64,000 nucleotides of DNA, from NCBI GenBank assembly GCA_024291935.2, contig JAGTYA010000026.1, positions 8,226,001-8,290,000 of the forward strand, written 5' to 3'. How positions within the stretch are numbered: the first letter of the stretch is position 1; each line of letters starts with the position of its first letter. The position numbers were made by a program, and so were the translations under genes. Source of the DNA: Okapia johnstoni (lineage: Eukaryota > Chordata > Mammalia > Artiodactyla > Giraffidae). Shown here piece by piece: positions 30,475 to 41,036 of the stretch. The notes beneath the pieces were generated by a model. The model made no database searches. It was not told the origin of the DNA and saw only the letters and a program-made list of their open reading frames with translations.

Positions 30475-30650
30475 CCTCCGGGGAGCCCAGCGCCCACTTT
30501 GTTGATATCTGCTGGAAACACCGCTGGCGTTTGTAGGGCAGCGTGTTTCCCAAAGCACTGAGATCATCAAGCTCGCTGCTGAGCGCAGTCTCCTGGGGAA
30601 GCGGCAGCTGCCTTCTTTGCAAACTTGTTAATAATCCCTGCTGTCAGGCG
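30475..30650. promoter_or_regulatory. candidate conserved non-coding element
   Basis: Unique block with ctttgttgatatctgctgga, gagatcatcaagctcgctgc and tttgcaaacttgttaataat ccctgctgtc. It has no repeat match and is AT-richer than its flanks. Regulatory role inferred. Confidence 0.35.
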
Positions 30651-31025
30651 GTCCTTCCTCTGTCTAACCTAAATCTCTCCTGTCGTGGCTGAGCCAGCGG
30701 TCTCTACACAGCTCGGCCGTCCTGGAGTGGCTACCATCGCCCCCCTCTGGAGGCCCACACTGCCCCGTGCCCTTGGCTGTGGGCACTAAGGGCAGCAATG
30801 CATCGAGGCCGCACCCTCTCCACACCGGTGGGTGACCATCTCCCCGGATGCCTGCCTCCCTGGTCTCTTCCCAAAGCTCCTCTCTGAGCTGAGACCTGCC
30901 CTCTGACCCCAGCTATCACCTAGCTCCTCTCTCCTGTCTGTAGGGGGAAGGCTGGGCCATTCACACGCTGGGGCACCTCCTGCCACCCCGGGCCAGGTCT
31001 CCCTTCCTAAATCAGGCTGGAGATA
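30651..31025. other. non-coding spacer
   Basis: GC-rich unique sequence; nothing recognised. Confidence 0.4.
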
Positions 31026-31270
31026 AGAGTCAGGGGCACCACCTGGGTGGAGCACTCAACACGGTGCCCAGTGCGTAGGAAGCACCTGGTGAGGACGCCT
31101 ACCCCAGGTCATTGGCGAGGTGGGCAGGACGGTGCGGAAGGACCTCAGGACCTGGCCTCACATTTCAGCCCTGTTGCTCGCTCCCGGGTGACCCTGAGCA
31201 GACCCTTCCCCTCTCCATCTCCTTCCCCACCTGCAAGCGAGTGAGGGGCTCTGGAGTCAATGGCTGTAGG
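31026..31270 (+). mobile_element. MIR-derived fragments
   Basis: aacacggtgcccagtgcgta ggaagcacctggtgag (about 31058) resembles a MIR 3' end. A second degraded MIR-like part with gtgaccctgagcagaccctt follows at about 31188. Confidence 0.45.
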
Positions 31271-31640
31271 GTCAGGCCGGGAGCAGCCAGAGAGGGACTC
31301 CAGTTCCCCCGAACCCCCGCCCCCTAGGCAATCACACCTGCTGGGGACCCACTGAGCAAACATCCCCGTGGATCCCCCAGGCAGGATCCCTGCATTCCCC
31401 CACCCTGATCCAGCTCTGGGGCCATGTGTGCCAAGGCATCTGGATCCAGGAGCATCCGTGTGGCCTCAGACCAGCCCTGCCTGCTCCCCCATCCAGGCCT
31501 GGGTTCCTGGCCACACTCCCACAGGGCACATGGACATCCCTGACCCCGCATCTCAGGCCCCCAGGACCGCAGGCCTGGCCTAGCAGCCACCTCCAAATCC
31601 CAACCTGCAGGAAGCCGTGGGCTGTGACAGCTCCGTCTGC
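31271..31640. other. non-coding spacer
   Basis: GC-rich unique sequence; nothing recognised. Confidence 0.4.
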
Positions 31641-31644
31641 AGAG

Positions 31645-31715
31645 CCCAGCCTGGTTAATCTGCTTCATTAAAGACACTAATTAATTGGCTTAATTAAAAG
31701 GGTAACCTGGAAGCC
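31645..31715. promoter_or_regulatory. candidate homeodomain-site cluster
   Basis: ggttaatctgcttcattaaa gacactaattaattggcttaattaaaaggg packs GGTTAATC, CATTAAAG, CTAATTAATTGG and TTAATTAA (31690-31697) into about 55 bases of otherwise GC-rich DNA. No repeat match. The density of TAAT cores is the densest seen in the window. Confidence 0.5.
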
Positions 31716-31954
31716 GGCAGAACTACCTCCTAACAAGGCACGAAGCTACACAGAGGCAGCCCAGGCGCTGAGGAGGGGAGCCCCCTGCCCAGCCCCCCAG
31801 CATGCCCGTCCTAGGGCCCAGCCCCAGAGAATAGCCCGGAGACTATCCCCAGCCTATCTCGGCCTGGTGACTGCTGTTCAGCGACACCCCCCATCCTGGA
31901 CCCCACACACCCCACAGTCAGACCCAGCATGCCAGGCGGGAGTCAAAAGTCCCA

Positions 31955-32060
31955 CATTCATATGCACCACTTGGCTGCAGTTAAGAGCCCAGAATGTAAG
32001 TGGGCCATAATTAGACTGCACAGGCAGGCTGCAGCCGATAAAGGTCAGCAGGCCAGGAGG
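31955..32060. promoter_or_regulatory. candidate conserved non-coding element
   Basis: ccagaatgtaagtgggccataattagactgcacagg followed by gccgataaaggtcagcagg: a TAATTA core and a GATAA core in unique DNA. Function inferred. Confidence 0.35.
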
Positions 32061-32269
32061 GAGGGATGTCCGCGGTAGAGAGGCCGAGCCTGGCCACACC
32101 ATGCCTGTCCCACGGGGAGTCGGGCGGGCTCGACTGAGGACTGTTGACACCATGGCAGAACGCCACCTGGGCAAGGAGCCTGTGGACCACCAGCTCCCAC
32201 GATCACGAAGCTTCTGGGGTCAAGACAACTGGGTTTAGGTCCCACCTCTAGAGACTGGGTGCTGTGGCA

Positions 32270-32323
32270 TTCTTATTTATTTATTTCCGTGCTGGGTCTT
32301 AGTTGCAGCATGTAGGATCTTTT
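32270..32323 (-). mobile_element. older CHR-type SINE, left part
   Basis: cttatttatttatttccgtg ctgggtcttagttgcagcat gtaggatctttt, then broken by a second SINE at 32324 and resumed at 32560. Confidence 0.9.
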
Positions 32324-32559
32324 TTTAAAATTTTAATTCATTAATTGGCCACATCGGGTCTTAGTTATGGCACACTGGATCTTTGTTGCACCATGCGGGA
32401 TCTTTCACCGTGCACTGACACTCTAGTTGTGACATGTTGGGCGCAGTAGTTGTGGCGCTCAGGTTTAGTTGCTCTGCACGTGGGATCGTGGTTCCCCAAC
32501 CAGGGATCAAACCCGTGTCCCCTTCATAGCAAGGTAGATTCTCAACCACTAAGTCCCCG
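32324..32559 (-). mobile_element. CHR-type SINE nested in another CHR SINE
   Basis: Complete antisense copy from aattcattaattggccacat to ctcaaccactaagtcccc. It duplicates 9 bases of the host SINE, ggatctttt, at 32315-32323 and 32560-32568. Confidence 0.93.
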
Positions 32560-32665
32560 GGATCTTTTCTCAGTTACAGCATGCAAACTCTTAGTTGTGG
32601 CATGTGGGATCTAGTTTCCTGACCAGGGATTGAACTCGGGCCCCCTGCATTCCCAGGCAAGTCCC
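32560..32665 (-). mobile_element. older CHR-type SINE, right part
   Basis: Resumes with cttagttgtggcatgtggga tctagtttcctgaccaggga and ends near cccaggcaagtccctgagcc; its 5' head is degraded. Confidence 0.88.
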
Positions 32666-32975
32666 TGAGCCCTCATTCTTCATCCACAGAACACCTGCCA
32701 GGGATGCCTGGCAACTTGCCCTCGCAGGAAGGAAGGCCCTCCCCAGCTCAGCAGAGAGTGCTGAGATTGATTAGCCATGTCTGCCCAGGGCAGTGGGTAA
32801 GGAGTGGAGGCTTGTGTGCCACTCTGATCCCAACCATCCTGCCAGCCTCTGAAGAGGTTAATCTCTGTGTCAACATTTCAAACCTTTCCCACAGTCAGAA
32901 AACAATTCTCATAACTCCTCGAATATAAGGCACCAATGCCGGAAATGGTCTTTACCAGACAGTCTTCATTTGTGT
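32666..32975. other. non-coding spacer, partly AT-rich
   Basis: The AT-rich part (about 32855-32970) has no repeat match that I recognise; no coding frame. Confidence 0.35.
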
Positions 32976-33011
32976 GAAAGAGTCGGACACAACTTAGCAA
33001 CTAAACAATGC
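32976..33011 (+). mobile_element. Bov-type SINE/BovB 3'-end fragment
   Basis: aaagagtcggacacaactta gcaactaaacaatgcc is the terminal piece of a Bov-tA/BovB 3' end in sense orientation, only about 35 bases long. Confidence 0.75.
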
Positions 33012-34115
33012 CAAATTCATCTGAGCTTCCCGCCGCTGTTGAGATTTGGAATCGAGCATCCCTGATTCAGAACTGAGGCTCCGGTGGCCTGTCTGGAGCC
33101 ACATTCCCTGGCCTGGAGTGTACTCTTTCTCACTGGAAGGAGGGGGCAGGCATTGCCAAGGAAGGAATTTGCACTGGTGTGGAGACCCTGCCTTCCTCCC
33201 CGAAATGCTGCCCAAGATGCCAGCCAAGTTCATGGGTGGCCCCCACCTCTTTCTCAAGCAGAAATGGCATAAACACCATAACACAGTGCATGGGGACCAA
33301 GTGGCCTTGGAATATTCACTCACTGCCCTTCTCAAAGCCCCTAAGAGAGGACACACATGACCTAGGGATGGGGTGGGGGTGGCCCCCAAGATCCAAAGGA
33401 GCCCAATTAGGCCCCAGATTCCCTAGGGGATGGGAAGGGAGTGAGATCAGAGGCCATGGGTTCTCTGTCCATCAGTTTAGGATATGGAAGTGTTCGTGGG
33501 GGTGGGAGGGAGCCCCTGAGGGTCCATGCCCCAGCCCTGCCCATGTGATGGACAGGGCCTAAAGGCAGTCTGGCCAGCCCACTGTGCAGGGAGGAAATCA
33601 CCAACCTTGGCCCCCTGGACAAACCTTGGCACTCAAGGACCCTGAGCTCAGAGAGCAGACTCATTTAGACCCAGGTCCGGGTGCACACGGGCATCAGCTC
33701 ACAGCCCTCACCCACACTGAAACTGCAGGGTCGGGGCTCAAGGCCCCCGGACAGATTGAGTCTCCGTACAAACAGCCATTAGCCTGCTCAGCCGACAGCT
33801 CTGCCGCCGGCCCAGGAGCCAGAAGCGAGGTTCCAGCGAGAGTGCTCCTGCCCAGCAGAGATGAGGCTCAATCAGAGCCAGGCCCCGGGAGAGCGGGGCT
33901 GCCGTTCGACTGTCACTACCAACGGTGTCAGGCCAAGCTGCCAGAGTCCCCACCCACTCCCCAGCTTGAAGACCCACCCCCCATCACCCACATGGGTGTC
34001 TACAGGGCTGTCAATGCTGGCGTCTTCCCAAAGGTGCTTCGCCCCACCCCAGGGGGGCCCAGCCCCTTCTCCCTCTAACCAGGCACCCACGAGAGGCAAG
34101 CTTCTGTCCACATAT
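33012..34115. other. non-coding stretch, no gene seen
   Basis: GC-rich unique sequence. Frames here are short and without recognisable domains. Confidence 0.45.
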
Positions 34116-34119
34116 TCCC

Positions 34120-34225
34120 GTCCCAGCATCCCTGGCCCCATGTTACAGATGAGGAAGTTGAGGCCTAGAGAAGAGGCCAGGTGAGTGGCTAGGTGGACTC
34201 CAACCTGGGACTCTGGAGCTGCACC
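34120..34225 (-). mobile_element. MIR SINE
   Basis: ccccatgttacagatgagga agttgaggcctagagaagag and ggactccaacctgggactct gg match antisense MIR. Confidence 0.75.
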
Positions 34226-34760
34226 CACAGGCAGGCCTCCATGGGGTCTCCTCCCTCTCCAGGCAGGCACAGTACCCGAGCCCAGACCCCTGGAATGCCT
34301 GGTGGGGGACATCGGGCTGTTCCGGGCGAGGCTGAGCAAGGAGGGGACATTTGAGGCCACCCACAGCAGGAAGGCCTGTAGGCTGGACAGGAGCCAGCCT
34401 AGGGGTGCTGGAGGCCTGGTTCAAAAATCGGGACAAAGGAGAGTCAGCCTCAGCTCTCAGGGCTCCCCTGGCTCCCCTTATGAGTCAGAACCCTGCCTGA
34501 AGCCAGGGACCCTCCTGCACACTGAGCCACAGCCCTGCCCTCACTCCCGCCCCAGCAGGTGGCTGGGGTTTGTCCCGGATGGTGCAAATCTGTCCTTCCC
34601 CCATGGGAATCCTCAGGTGCAGGGCGGGAGAGGGGCTGGACCACTTAGAACCCAGCACGGTTCAGCCAAAAGCCACCTGCTCAGTCTGCTGGCTGGATGA
34701 GCCCATCAACGTTGTGTGGCCCTCACTGCGCCCAGCCCTGGGAGGGGGGACTGTCCTCCC
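34226..34760. other. non-coding spacer
   Basis: GC-rich unique sequence; nothing recognised. Confidence 0.4.
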
Positions 34761-34764
34761 CTGG

Positions 34765-34865
34765 GGACCCCTGGGAACTAAAGCACAGAGGGAGAGCGGG
34801 CCCAGATGCATCCACAGCTACATGGTCAGGAAGGAGCGGGGCTGGGACCAGTGTGTCCTCCTGAG
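34765..34865 (-). mobile_element. MIR SINE fragment
   Basis: gaactaaagcacagagggag, then cacagctacatggtcaggaa ggagcggggctgggacc matches antisense MIR. Confidence 0.6.
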
Positions 34866-34939
34866 GGCTGCCTGTGACTCTGCCCATGGGACAGCAGCCA
34901 CCCCCAGGGAGGCAGGCCGGCTACCCCTCCATGGGCAGG

Positions 34940-35115
34940 CAAGGAGAGCACTGGACTCAGAGTCACATCATGGGACTGCGCCCTAGCCCGGCCTCCTGGG
35001 AGCTGAGTGTCCTCCGGCACCACCTGTCTCTCTGGGACTGGGTTCCCTCACTTGGGAAATGGAGCCATCGCCCCCACCCACAGGCTGGTGTGAGAGTCCT
35101 GGAGGGAGCCAGCAG
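34940..35115 (+). mobile_element. MIR SINE
   Basis: agcactggactcagagtcac, gggttccctcacttgggaaa tgg and ggctggtgtgagagtcctgg match sense MIR, diverged. Confidence 0.6.
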
Positions 35116-35261
35116 GATTGAGCAGGGGACATGGGGACAGGTGCAGGCAACCCCAGCCTGTGCCTGCCCAGGCAGTACTGGGGCGTCAGGGCCCGGAGCC
35201 TGATTGCCCATTCTTGGGAGCAAGCCCAAGGGAAGAGCAGACGATCACCCTCACCATTTCA

Positions 35262-35330
35262 CCAGGCCGCTCGTTATGAATATTAATAGCATTAATTATT
35301 TCTAATCCAGCGTCCAGACCCAGGCTGGCT
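35262..35330. promoter_or_regulatory. AT-rich homeodomain-core cluster
   Basis: cgctcgttatgaatattaat agcattaattatttctaatcc: ATTAAT, TTAATTA and CTAATCC (bicoid/OTX-type) cores in about 40 bases, within GC-rich unique DNA. No repeat match. Confidence 0.45.
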
Positions 35331-35504
35331 GTGAGTGATCGCCAGGCCCCCAGGCTCCAGGGGAGGCTTAGCCCCCTCCCCAAGGCTGTGGGATCTGAGT
35401 CTGGGGCACACTTCCAGGGGAAGCGCTAGGGGGCGGTGAGGAGAGGCCCAGCCCAGCCCTAGTGACAAGGGGGCCTATAGACAGGATTCAGCCTGGGGGT
35501 CCCC

Positions 35505-35565
35505 TAGGAAGGCGCCATGCAGGCTCAGCGCCCATTTCACAGATGGGGAAACTAAGTCAGCTCAG
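35505..35565 (-). mobile_element. MIR SINE fragment
   Basis: gcccatttcacagatgggga aactaagtcag is an antisense MIR core. Confidence 0.7.
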
Positions 35566-35805
35566 GATGAGAAGGCGGCAGGTTCGGCCGCAGGGGAAGC
35601 CCATATAGATGCAACCTGCCCCTCACCAGCCAGATACCCACACGTCTCCCAGAGCGGGTTTCCTGGGGCCTAAAAGGGGGTGACAGGGTCTCCCTCACAA
35701 GGGACGGCAGTGCAGCTTGAGGTCGATGGTTTGGAACTCTGCGGGGCGGGGCAGTGGCTCTACCTCTGTGCACCGTCGTGGCCGTTCAGGTGCTCAGCAG
35801 AAATG
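35566..35805. other. non-coding spacer
   Basis: GC-rich unique sequence; nothing recognised. Confidence 0.4.
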
Positions 35806-35809
35806 CACT

Positions 35810-36057
35810 GAAGAATGGGCTCTGGCTCAGGTCCCAGTGCCACCCCGAGAGCTACGTGACAGGCAGTGAATATCTACCTTCACAGAGCCTCAGTTTCCTC
35901 ATCTCTAAAATGGGACAAATAACTATCCACAACCTGTAGGGCTGCTCTGAGGAATCAAGGAGACAGTACACATACATACCGACCACAGACACACAGTTAG
36001 AACTCTATGAACAGCAGTAGCTGTTGTCATTATTACGGTGATTACTGTTATTTTTTT
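35810..36057 (+). mobile_element. MIR SINE, near full length
   Basis: gagcctcagtttcctcatct ctaaaatgggacaaataact, then agctgttgtcattattacgg. The copy ends at a T-run running into TTAATTAA at 36058-36065. Confidence 0.85.
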
Positions 36058-36069
36058 TTAATTAACCCG

Positions 36070-36725
36070 TCAGCTTCCATGCCTCCTCCCCAAGCCTGAG
36101 TCAGGCCAGGGGCCAGCACCCTCCAAGGCCAGGTCTGGGAAGAGTTCCTGGGTCTGGGCAAGACTGACCACACCCATGCCTGGCCATCTGAGGGTCCATG
36201 GCAGCCCCTTCATGTGGAGACCCCAGCCTCCTGCAGACAAGAGCCTCTGTCCTGCTGACCCCAGGTCAGGGCAGGGGCAGTGCGTTGGCACAAAGGCCGG
36301 GCTCTGTTTGTGCCTGCGGTGGGGGCAGCTGCCCACAGAGGGCCCTTCCGCCACAATGAGGCCTTTGAGCAGCTACCGGCAAGAGCTGAGCTCTCCTTGA
36401 AGGCCCCCGGCTCTCACAAGTCTTGTCTGTCTATGAGGCCACTGGGCCAGCAGGCAGCTGCCGTGGGGGAGGAGGGCCCATGCCCACCCTGCTGCTGGGC
36501 ACACCGCCTCCCCGGCCTCCTCTCCCCCAGAGGATGCCTGGCCAAGGCCGGCTGCAGCCTGAGAGCCAGCTTGGGCCTCAGGGGATGGAGGGGAGGGCTT
36601 GCCCACCTCCCTGCTCTCGAGTGACACTTCCAGGCTGGGCACACTGAACACGGGGAAAGCCCCGTACCTCCCACCCCAGGCTCTCAGGAAGGCACTGCGG
36701 GGCCGGGGCTCAGCCTCCAGGCTTC
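36070..36725. other. non-coding stretch, no gene seen
   Basis: GC-rich unique sequence without supported features. Confidence 0.4.
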
Positions 36726-36729
36726 CCTT

Positions 36730-36870
36730 CCTCTTAGCCTCAGTTTTCCCACCTATAGAAGGGAACCTCCAAGTGCAGTCCCCACCTCCACCCCCAGAGC
36801 ATCCGTGAGAGTCAAATGAGACCCGCATTTAAGGCTCCACCCAGCAGGTGCGAAACACAGGGACAGCCCA
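36730..36870 (+). mobile_element. MIR SINE
   Basis: agcctcagttttcccaccta tagaaggg then gtgagagtcaaatgagaccc matches sense MIR. Confidence 0.65.
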
Positions 36871-36919
36871 CCTAATCATGACCATCATAGCTCCTACCTG
36901 GGACCCGCCTTCAGCCCCA

Positions 36920-37065
36920 GCTCAGCCTGGGGACCTTGGCCTGGAGACTGAACCTCCCTGAAGCTCTGGTTTCTCTTTTATAAGATGGGCCAATGCCACT
37001 CACTCTCAGGGCTGCTGTGATGGGAAAGCCATTTATCAACCCGCCTCAGGCTCAGGAAGCCTTGC
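36920..37065 (+). mobile_element. MIR SINE
   Basis: gctctggtttctcttttata agatgggccaatgccactca then gggctgctgtgatggg matches sense MIR. Confidence 0.7.
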
Positions 37066-37635
37066 TTGGATGAATTAACGAATCCCAGATTCCACTCCGG
37101 AGTTACATTACAGGGAGGCCTGTCCAGCGCTGGGGGATGGGAGGCAGGAAGGGCTCGTTCCCGCAGGCAGTCAGGGGCGGCTTCCCGCAGGAGATGGCCA
37201 GTCACCCAAAGTGGGGATTGAGGGTGGCCTTCTGGACCCAAGGAACAGCAGAAGTGTGAGTTACGTTGTCCACAGGCCTAGTAGGGGAGGGTCTGGAGGA
37301 GAGGCTGGTGGGCTGGGACGGTCTGAAATGCCAGGCTTTGGTCAGCGTTTCAGGACGCAGGGAGCCACGGATGATCTCAAAGTCAGTGAGTGACTGGATT
37401 GAATATGAATTCTTAACTGTCTGGGAGTGTCTGCTAGAGGGCAGGGATGGGGGCCGTCTCCACACGGCACCCTCTTTGCCACCACTGCAGTTTAGAGAGG
37501 GCTGGTCAGCAGTGTGTAAGAAGGGGGCTTGGGGCTAAGCAGAGCCGTCCGGAGCCCGACCCTTCGTGGGTCCTAGTCCCAAAGCCAGCACTGCCCAGGG
37601 CTACTCTGATGTGCCCCTGTGGGCAGCCCTGCACC
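37066..37635. other. non-coding stretch, no gene seen
   Basis: Mixed composition; an L2-like antisense segment may be present around 37110-37200 but is too diverged to call. Confidence 0.35.
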
Positions 37636-37639
37636 CAGC

Positions 37640-37765
37640 GGCGGGGATGCAGAGCCTGGGTTCAAATCCCGCTATGCCCTGACTTGGTACGAACGACACT
37701 GCCTCTCTGAGCCTCTGTCTCCATGTCTGGGAGGCGGGAAAGGGTGCCTGAGCCCCATGGTGGCC
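37640..37765 (+). mobile_element. MIR SINE
   Basis: agagcctgggttcaaatccc gctatgccctgacttgg, then ctctctgagcctctgtctcc. Confidence 0.8.
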
Positions 37766-37904
37766 CTGGGGACCATTAAGTTCAACACTCAAAGGCGTCT
37801 GTGGGAGGGGACCCCTGTTCCCTCCTCTGGGCACCCTCAGCTTAGAAGAGGGGAGGCTGGGTACCAAGGGGGACCCGGGTCTCTGTGGGGCCCCAACCAG
37901 AGGC

Positions 37905-38085
37905 AGTAACTGCTAGTGTTCAGATCCCACCCCTGCCTCCCGGGAGCTCTGTACTCGTGACCCTCCGTGCCTCAGTTTCCTCATGTGTAATAAGACAGTG
38001 GACACTCCACGGCACAGAGATGCTCTGAGGACCACGTGAGATGTGCCCGGGAAGCTGGACCCAGAGTGAGGACCCAGTCACTGCT
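37905..38085 (+). mobile_element. MIR SINE
   Basis: ccgtgcctcagtttcctcat gtgtaataaga, then gatgctctgaggaccacgtg agatg. Third MIR in the same orientation within about 1.2 kb. Confidence 0.8.
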
Positions 38086-38600
38086 GCTGTTTCCACGTAG
38101 TTGGCTCTGAATCCCCCCCCGTCCCCCCAGAGAGGCTGAGGCCACTTCCTGTTTTGGGGTGCCCAGGGGTGCAGGGACTTGGGGAATCACATAGTTGATG
38201 GCTGCAGGGGTGTGGGACCCCCCAGTCACCCCTCCCAGCAACTGGCTCCCCCTCCCCACCCGGGAGACCCCCGGAGCCATCTCTGGACTCTGCGTCCTCA
38301 GAACCCAGCTAGGTGGCCAGGGCGCCCACCTATGCCAGAATCAGGGCAGCAGGTGCTCAGATGCACCCCAGTCCACACTGAGTCTGGGGCTGAGCGACGC
38401 TGTCCAGAGTCCCCCTTCTGCCTGTCAGGGCCCCGGAGGACACGGCCTGCACCTCCCCTGGTCCAGGCCACCAGGTCAGCCAGGTCTGGCCGCATCTGGT
38501 CCAGCAGGTCCTGTCCCCACAGGGCCAGGCTCCCCCGACCTCCTGAGTCGGGGGAGGGTGGGGCGCCCCTCCTCCAGCTGCCCCACGAAAAGGGCCTCAC
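38086..38600. other. non-coding spacer
   Basis: GC-rich unique sequence; nothing recognised. Confidence 0.4.
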
Positions 38601-38604
38601 TGCA

Positions 38605-38810
38605 GAAAGCCAGCTGAGTAAATAATGACATTTCCTCCTCTCTCCTGCACTCTTCGCCCCTTTCCCTTCCACAAATAAATTATCAACATGCCCAGGTCCC
38701 GGTGGAGCGGAGCATATCGCTGGGAACAATGAAAAAGCTTTTAATAGGATTCCAGGAGCTGCAGCCACACGCTCAGGGCTCTAATGGAGATTGCTCCATG
38801 ACCGCAGGCC
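38605..38810. promoter_or_regulatory. strong candidate conserved non-coding element
   Basis: gagtaaataatgacatttcc, acaaataaattatcaacatg, gaacaatgaaaaagctttta ataggattcc and ctctaatggagattgctcca in one repeat-free block beside a CpG-rich segment. AACAATG (SOX-type) and TAAT cores. Enhancer function inferred. Confidence 0.5.
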
Positions 38811-38814
38811 GCTT

Positions 38815-38960
38815 GTGCCCGCGCCCCTCGCGCCGCCAGCTCCTCCCGGCCCGGCGGGCAGCGAGGCCCCGCGGGCTGCCCGCTGACGTCACGGGCAGCG
38901 TCTGGCTCCAGAGAAGCCGGAGGAGGGGGTGGCACGTGCCACCACCCCGCAGGCCCACTG
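38815..38960. promoter_or_regulatory. CpG-rich segment with a full CRE
   Basis: High CpG density (cttgtgcccgcgcccctcgc gccgcc) with TGACGTCA at 38884-38891, the perfect CREB/ATF octamer. Possible alternative promoter or CpG-rich enhancer; no donor or TSS could be fixed. Confidence 0.45.
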
Positions 38961-39284
38961 CCAGCGATCAAGCCAACTCAGCGCCCCAAGAGGCTGACCC
39001 GGCCAGGAGGGCCCCACCTGGCCCCCCTCGGCAGGGCTCCTGGTACCTCCGCCAGCCTCCCCTGGTCCTCACACCCACTAGGGTTAAAGGGCATGGCTGT
39101 GCCTGCACACACTGGGGCCTCAGGGAGGGCAGCTGAGTGCAGGGGAGGGGGCGGCCTGGAGGAGGCTCTGAGCCCAGCGGACACAGCCTAGGAGGGGCCA
39201 GGTAGAGAGGGGAGCAGGGAAGATGAACCTCTCTGTCTCAGCTTCCTGTTCAAGGGCATCTGTAAGGACCAAGAGTGCCTCGAT

Positions 39285-39445
39285 GGTTGCCCTTCCTTGG
39301 TGTGACCTTGTTTGACTCACTTCAGCTGCGTCTCAGTCTCCGGGGTAAGATCAGGATAATAATAGCCCACCTCAGAGGCGTGTTGGGGGGACAGATCCAG
39401 TTAATACCGCCGGCTGGGTAGCAAGTGCAATCTGTGGGCTGCTAC
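39285..39445 (+). mobile_element. MIR SINE
   Basis: gtgtgaccttgtttgactca, gcgtctcagtctccggggta agatcaggataataatagcc, then gcaagtgcaatctg. Confidence 0.75.
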
Positions 39446-39504
39446 CTCTAGAACCATGATCACCATCTCTTTCCTTATGTGTGGGGGGTAAGGGGTAAGA
39501 GGCC

Positions 39505-39665
39505 CTGTCCTGGCTGTGCGATCTTGGTCCAGTCACTTTGTCTGCGCCTCGGTTTCCTCTTCGATAAAATGGGTTGTTGTGAAGCCTCAAGGAGTCCTGG
39601 CATGGTGCTTTGTGGCATGCAGCGTAGACAGTAAGTACTCAATAAAGGCAGTCATGACAGCCTCG
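39505..39665 (+). mobile_element. MIR SINE
   Basis: ctgtgcgatcttggtccagt cac, gcctcggtttcctcttcgat aaaatggg, then agtaagtactcaataaaggc. In tandem with the MIR at 39285. Confidence 0.85.
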
Positions 39666-40190
39666 CTGCTGCCCTCCCAGGAGGGATCTAGTCACCGGTC
39701 CCTGTGCCTGGCCTCCACCCGAGGCCTGGCACACAGGAGATGCCCAGGGAGTAAATAACCAAAGGGAACCCACCTGACCCCATACCAGGGGACTCACCTG
39801 GGCAGAAGGTGACATTACAGACCCACGCTCTCCCTTTTCACAACTGGGCCCTTGATCGCTCTCACTCGTACCACCCCCCAGCCCTACTGCTTCCTGGAGA
39901 ACTTGGGGGCTCAGTTTTCCCCAATCCCCCCAGAGTTACCCACATTCCAACCTGCCCCTCATCACAACTGAGTGGTCTGGGTGCCCTCCTTTCCCCCATC
40001 TATCCACCTGCTACTCACCTGGACTGCAGACCTCAGAGACCAACCTCTGCCCCATGAGCCTGCCAGCCAGGATGGGCAAGAGGCTAGCACATGTAGCCCC
40101 CCACTTCCAGAGCCCCCAGCATGGCCAGCATCCCGGCCCTGAATCTGGCAGGACCTGACCTATTGCTGAAGTGCAGTAACTGCTGGTTCC
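39666..40190. other. non-coding spacer
   Basis: GC-rich unique sequence; nothing recognised. Confidence 0.4.
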
Positions 40191-40194
40191 TACA

Positions 40195-40390
40195 GAGCCC
40201 ATCCTTGGTCACCCTGTATCTTCACATTGACCCGAGGAAGTGCGCTCTGTTGGCCCATTTCACAGGTGTGGAGACTGAGGCACAGAGAAGGCAAGTGAGG
40301 TGTCCAGGGGCACCCAGCCGATAAGTAACAGGTAGGATTGGAACCCAGGTCCACCAGCCTCTAGAGCTAGGGCACTTTCACTCCATGGTC
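40195..40390 (-). mobile_element. MIR SINE, near full length
   Basis: ggcccatttcacaggtgtgg agactgaggcacagagaagg, then gtaacaggtaggattggaac ccaggtcc. Confidence 0.85.
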
Positions 40391-40607
40391 CGGCTGCCTC
40401 CTGGTGGATCCCGACTTCCACCTGACTTTGGACAAGGCATTTCTCCACTCCGTGCCTCAGCCTCCCTACTCACAGTGGGAAGAAAATGAGCCAGGCAGAG
40501 TGGGGGCGTGGCACTGCCAAGCCCCCTCAATAGCTAAGTCTAGAGGTATCTCAGGGTTGAGAGTCCCAGAGCCATGATGCTCTTGGGTCCTTTGGGACCT
40601 AGTGGTC

Positions 40608-40668
40608 CAACCCCTCGGTCAACAATAGTGGGGAAACTGAGGCATACAGAGAGGCCCAGGCTCTGACT
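40608..40668 (-). mobile_element. MIR SINE fragment
   Basis: gtggggaaactgaggcatac agagaggcccaggc is an antisense MIR core. Confidence 0.7.
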
Positions 40669-41036
40669 GGGGGTGGGGGGTAGGGGAACATATGTGGTCT
40701 GCCTCCCTGAGACAGGTGGGCAGTCTCTAGCAGGTACAGTCTCCATAAGGAGGGGAAGGGCTCCCGAGACCTCTGCCACCCTCTCTCTGCTAGGAACTGT
40801 CTCTGTTTATTGGCCAGCCCCACTCAGCGGGCCAGGGCCAGCCCTTCCCCTGATGCTGGTCCCAAGCAGGTGGCCCCGCGGAGTGCCATGCCGGCCTGTC
40901 TGCTGGGCTCCCTCCTGGGATCAGAGGTCAGGCTGCAAGGCTGACAGTCTCTAGGCCGCCTCAGCTGGGCCAGGGCTTGAGGAGGGGCTGTCACCCCAGC
41001 TTCTTACTCCTTTGCATCCACCCCCTCCCCAGAGAG

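Noticed and set aside
37640..39665. Direct repeats spaced through the region, considered as a CRISPR-like or tandem array
   Set aside because: Repeats are dispersed MIR copies of different divergence, irregularly spaced; host is a mammal.
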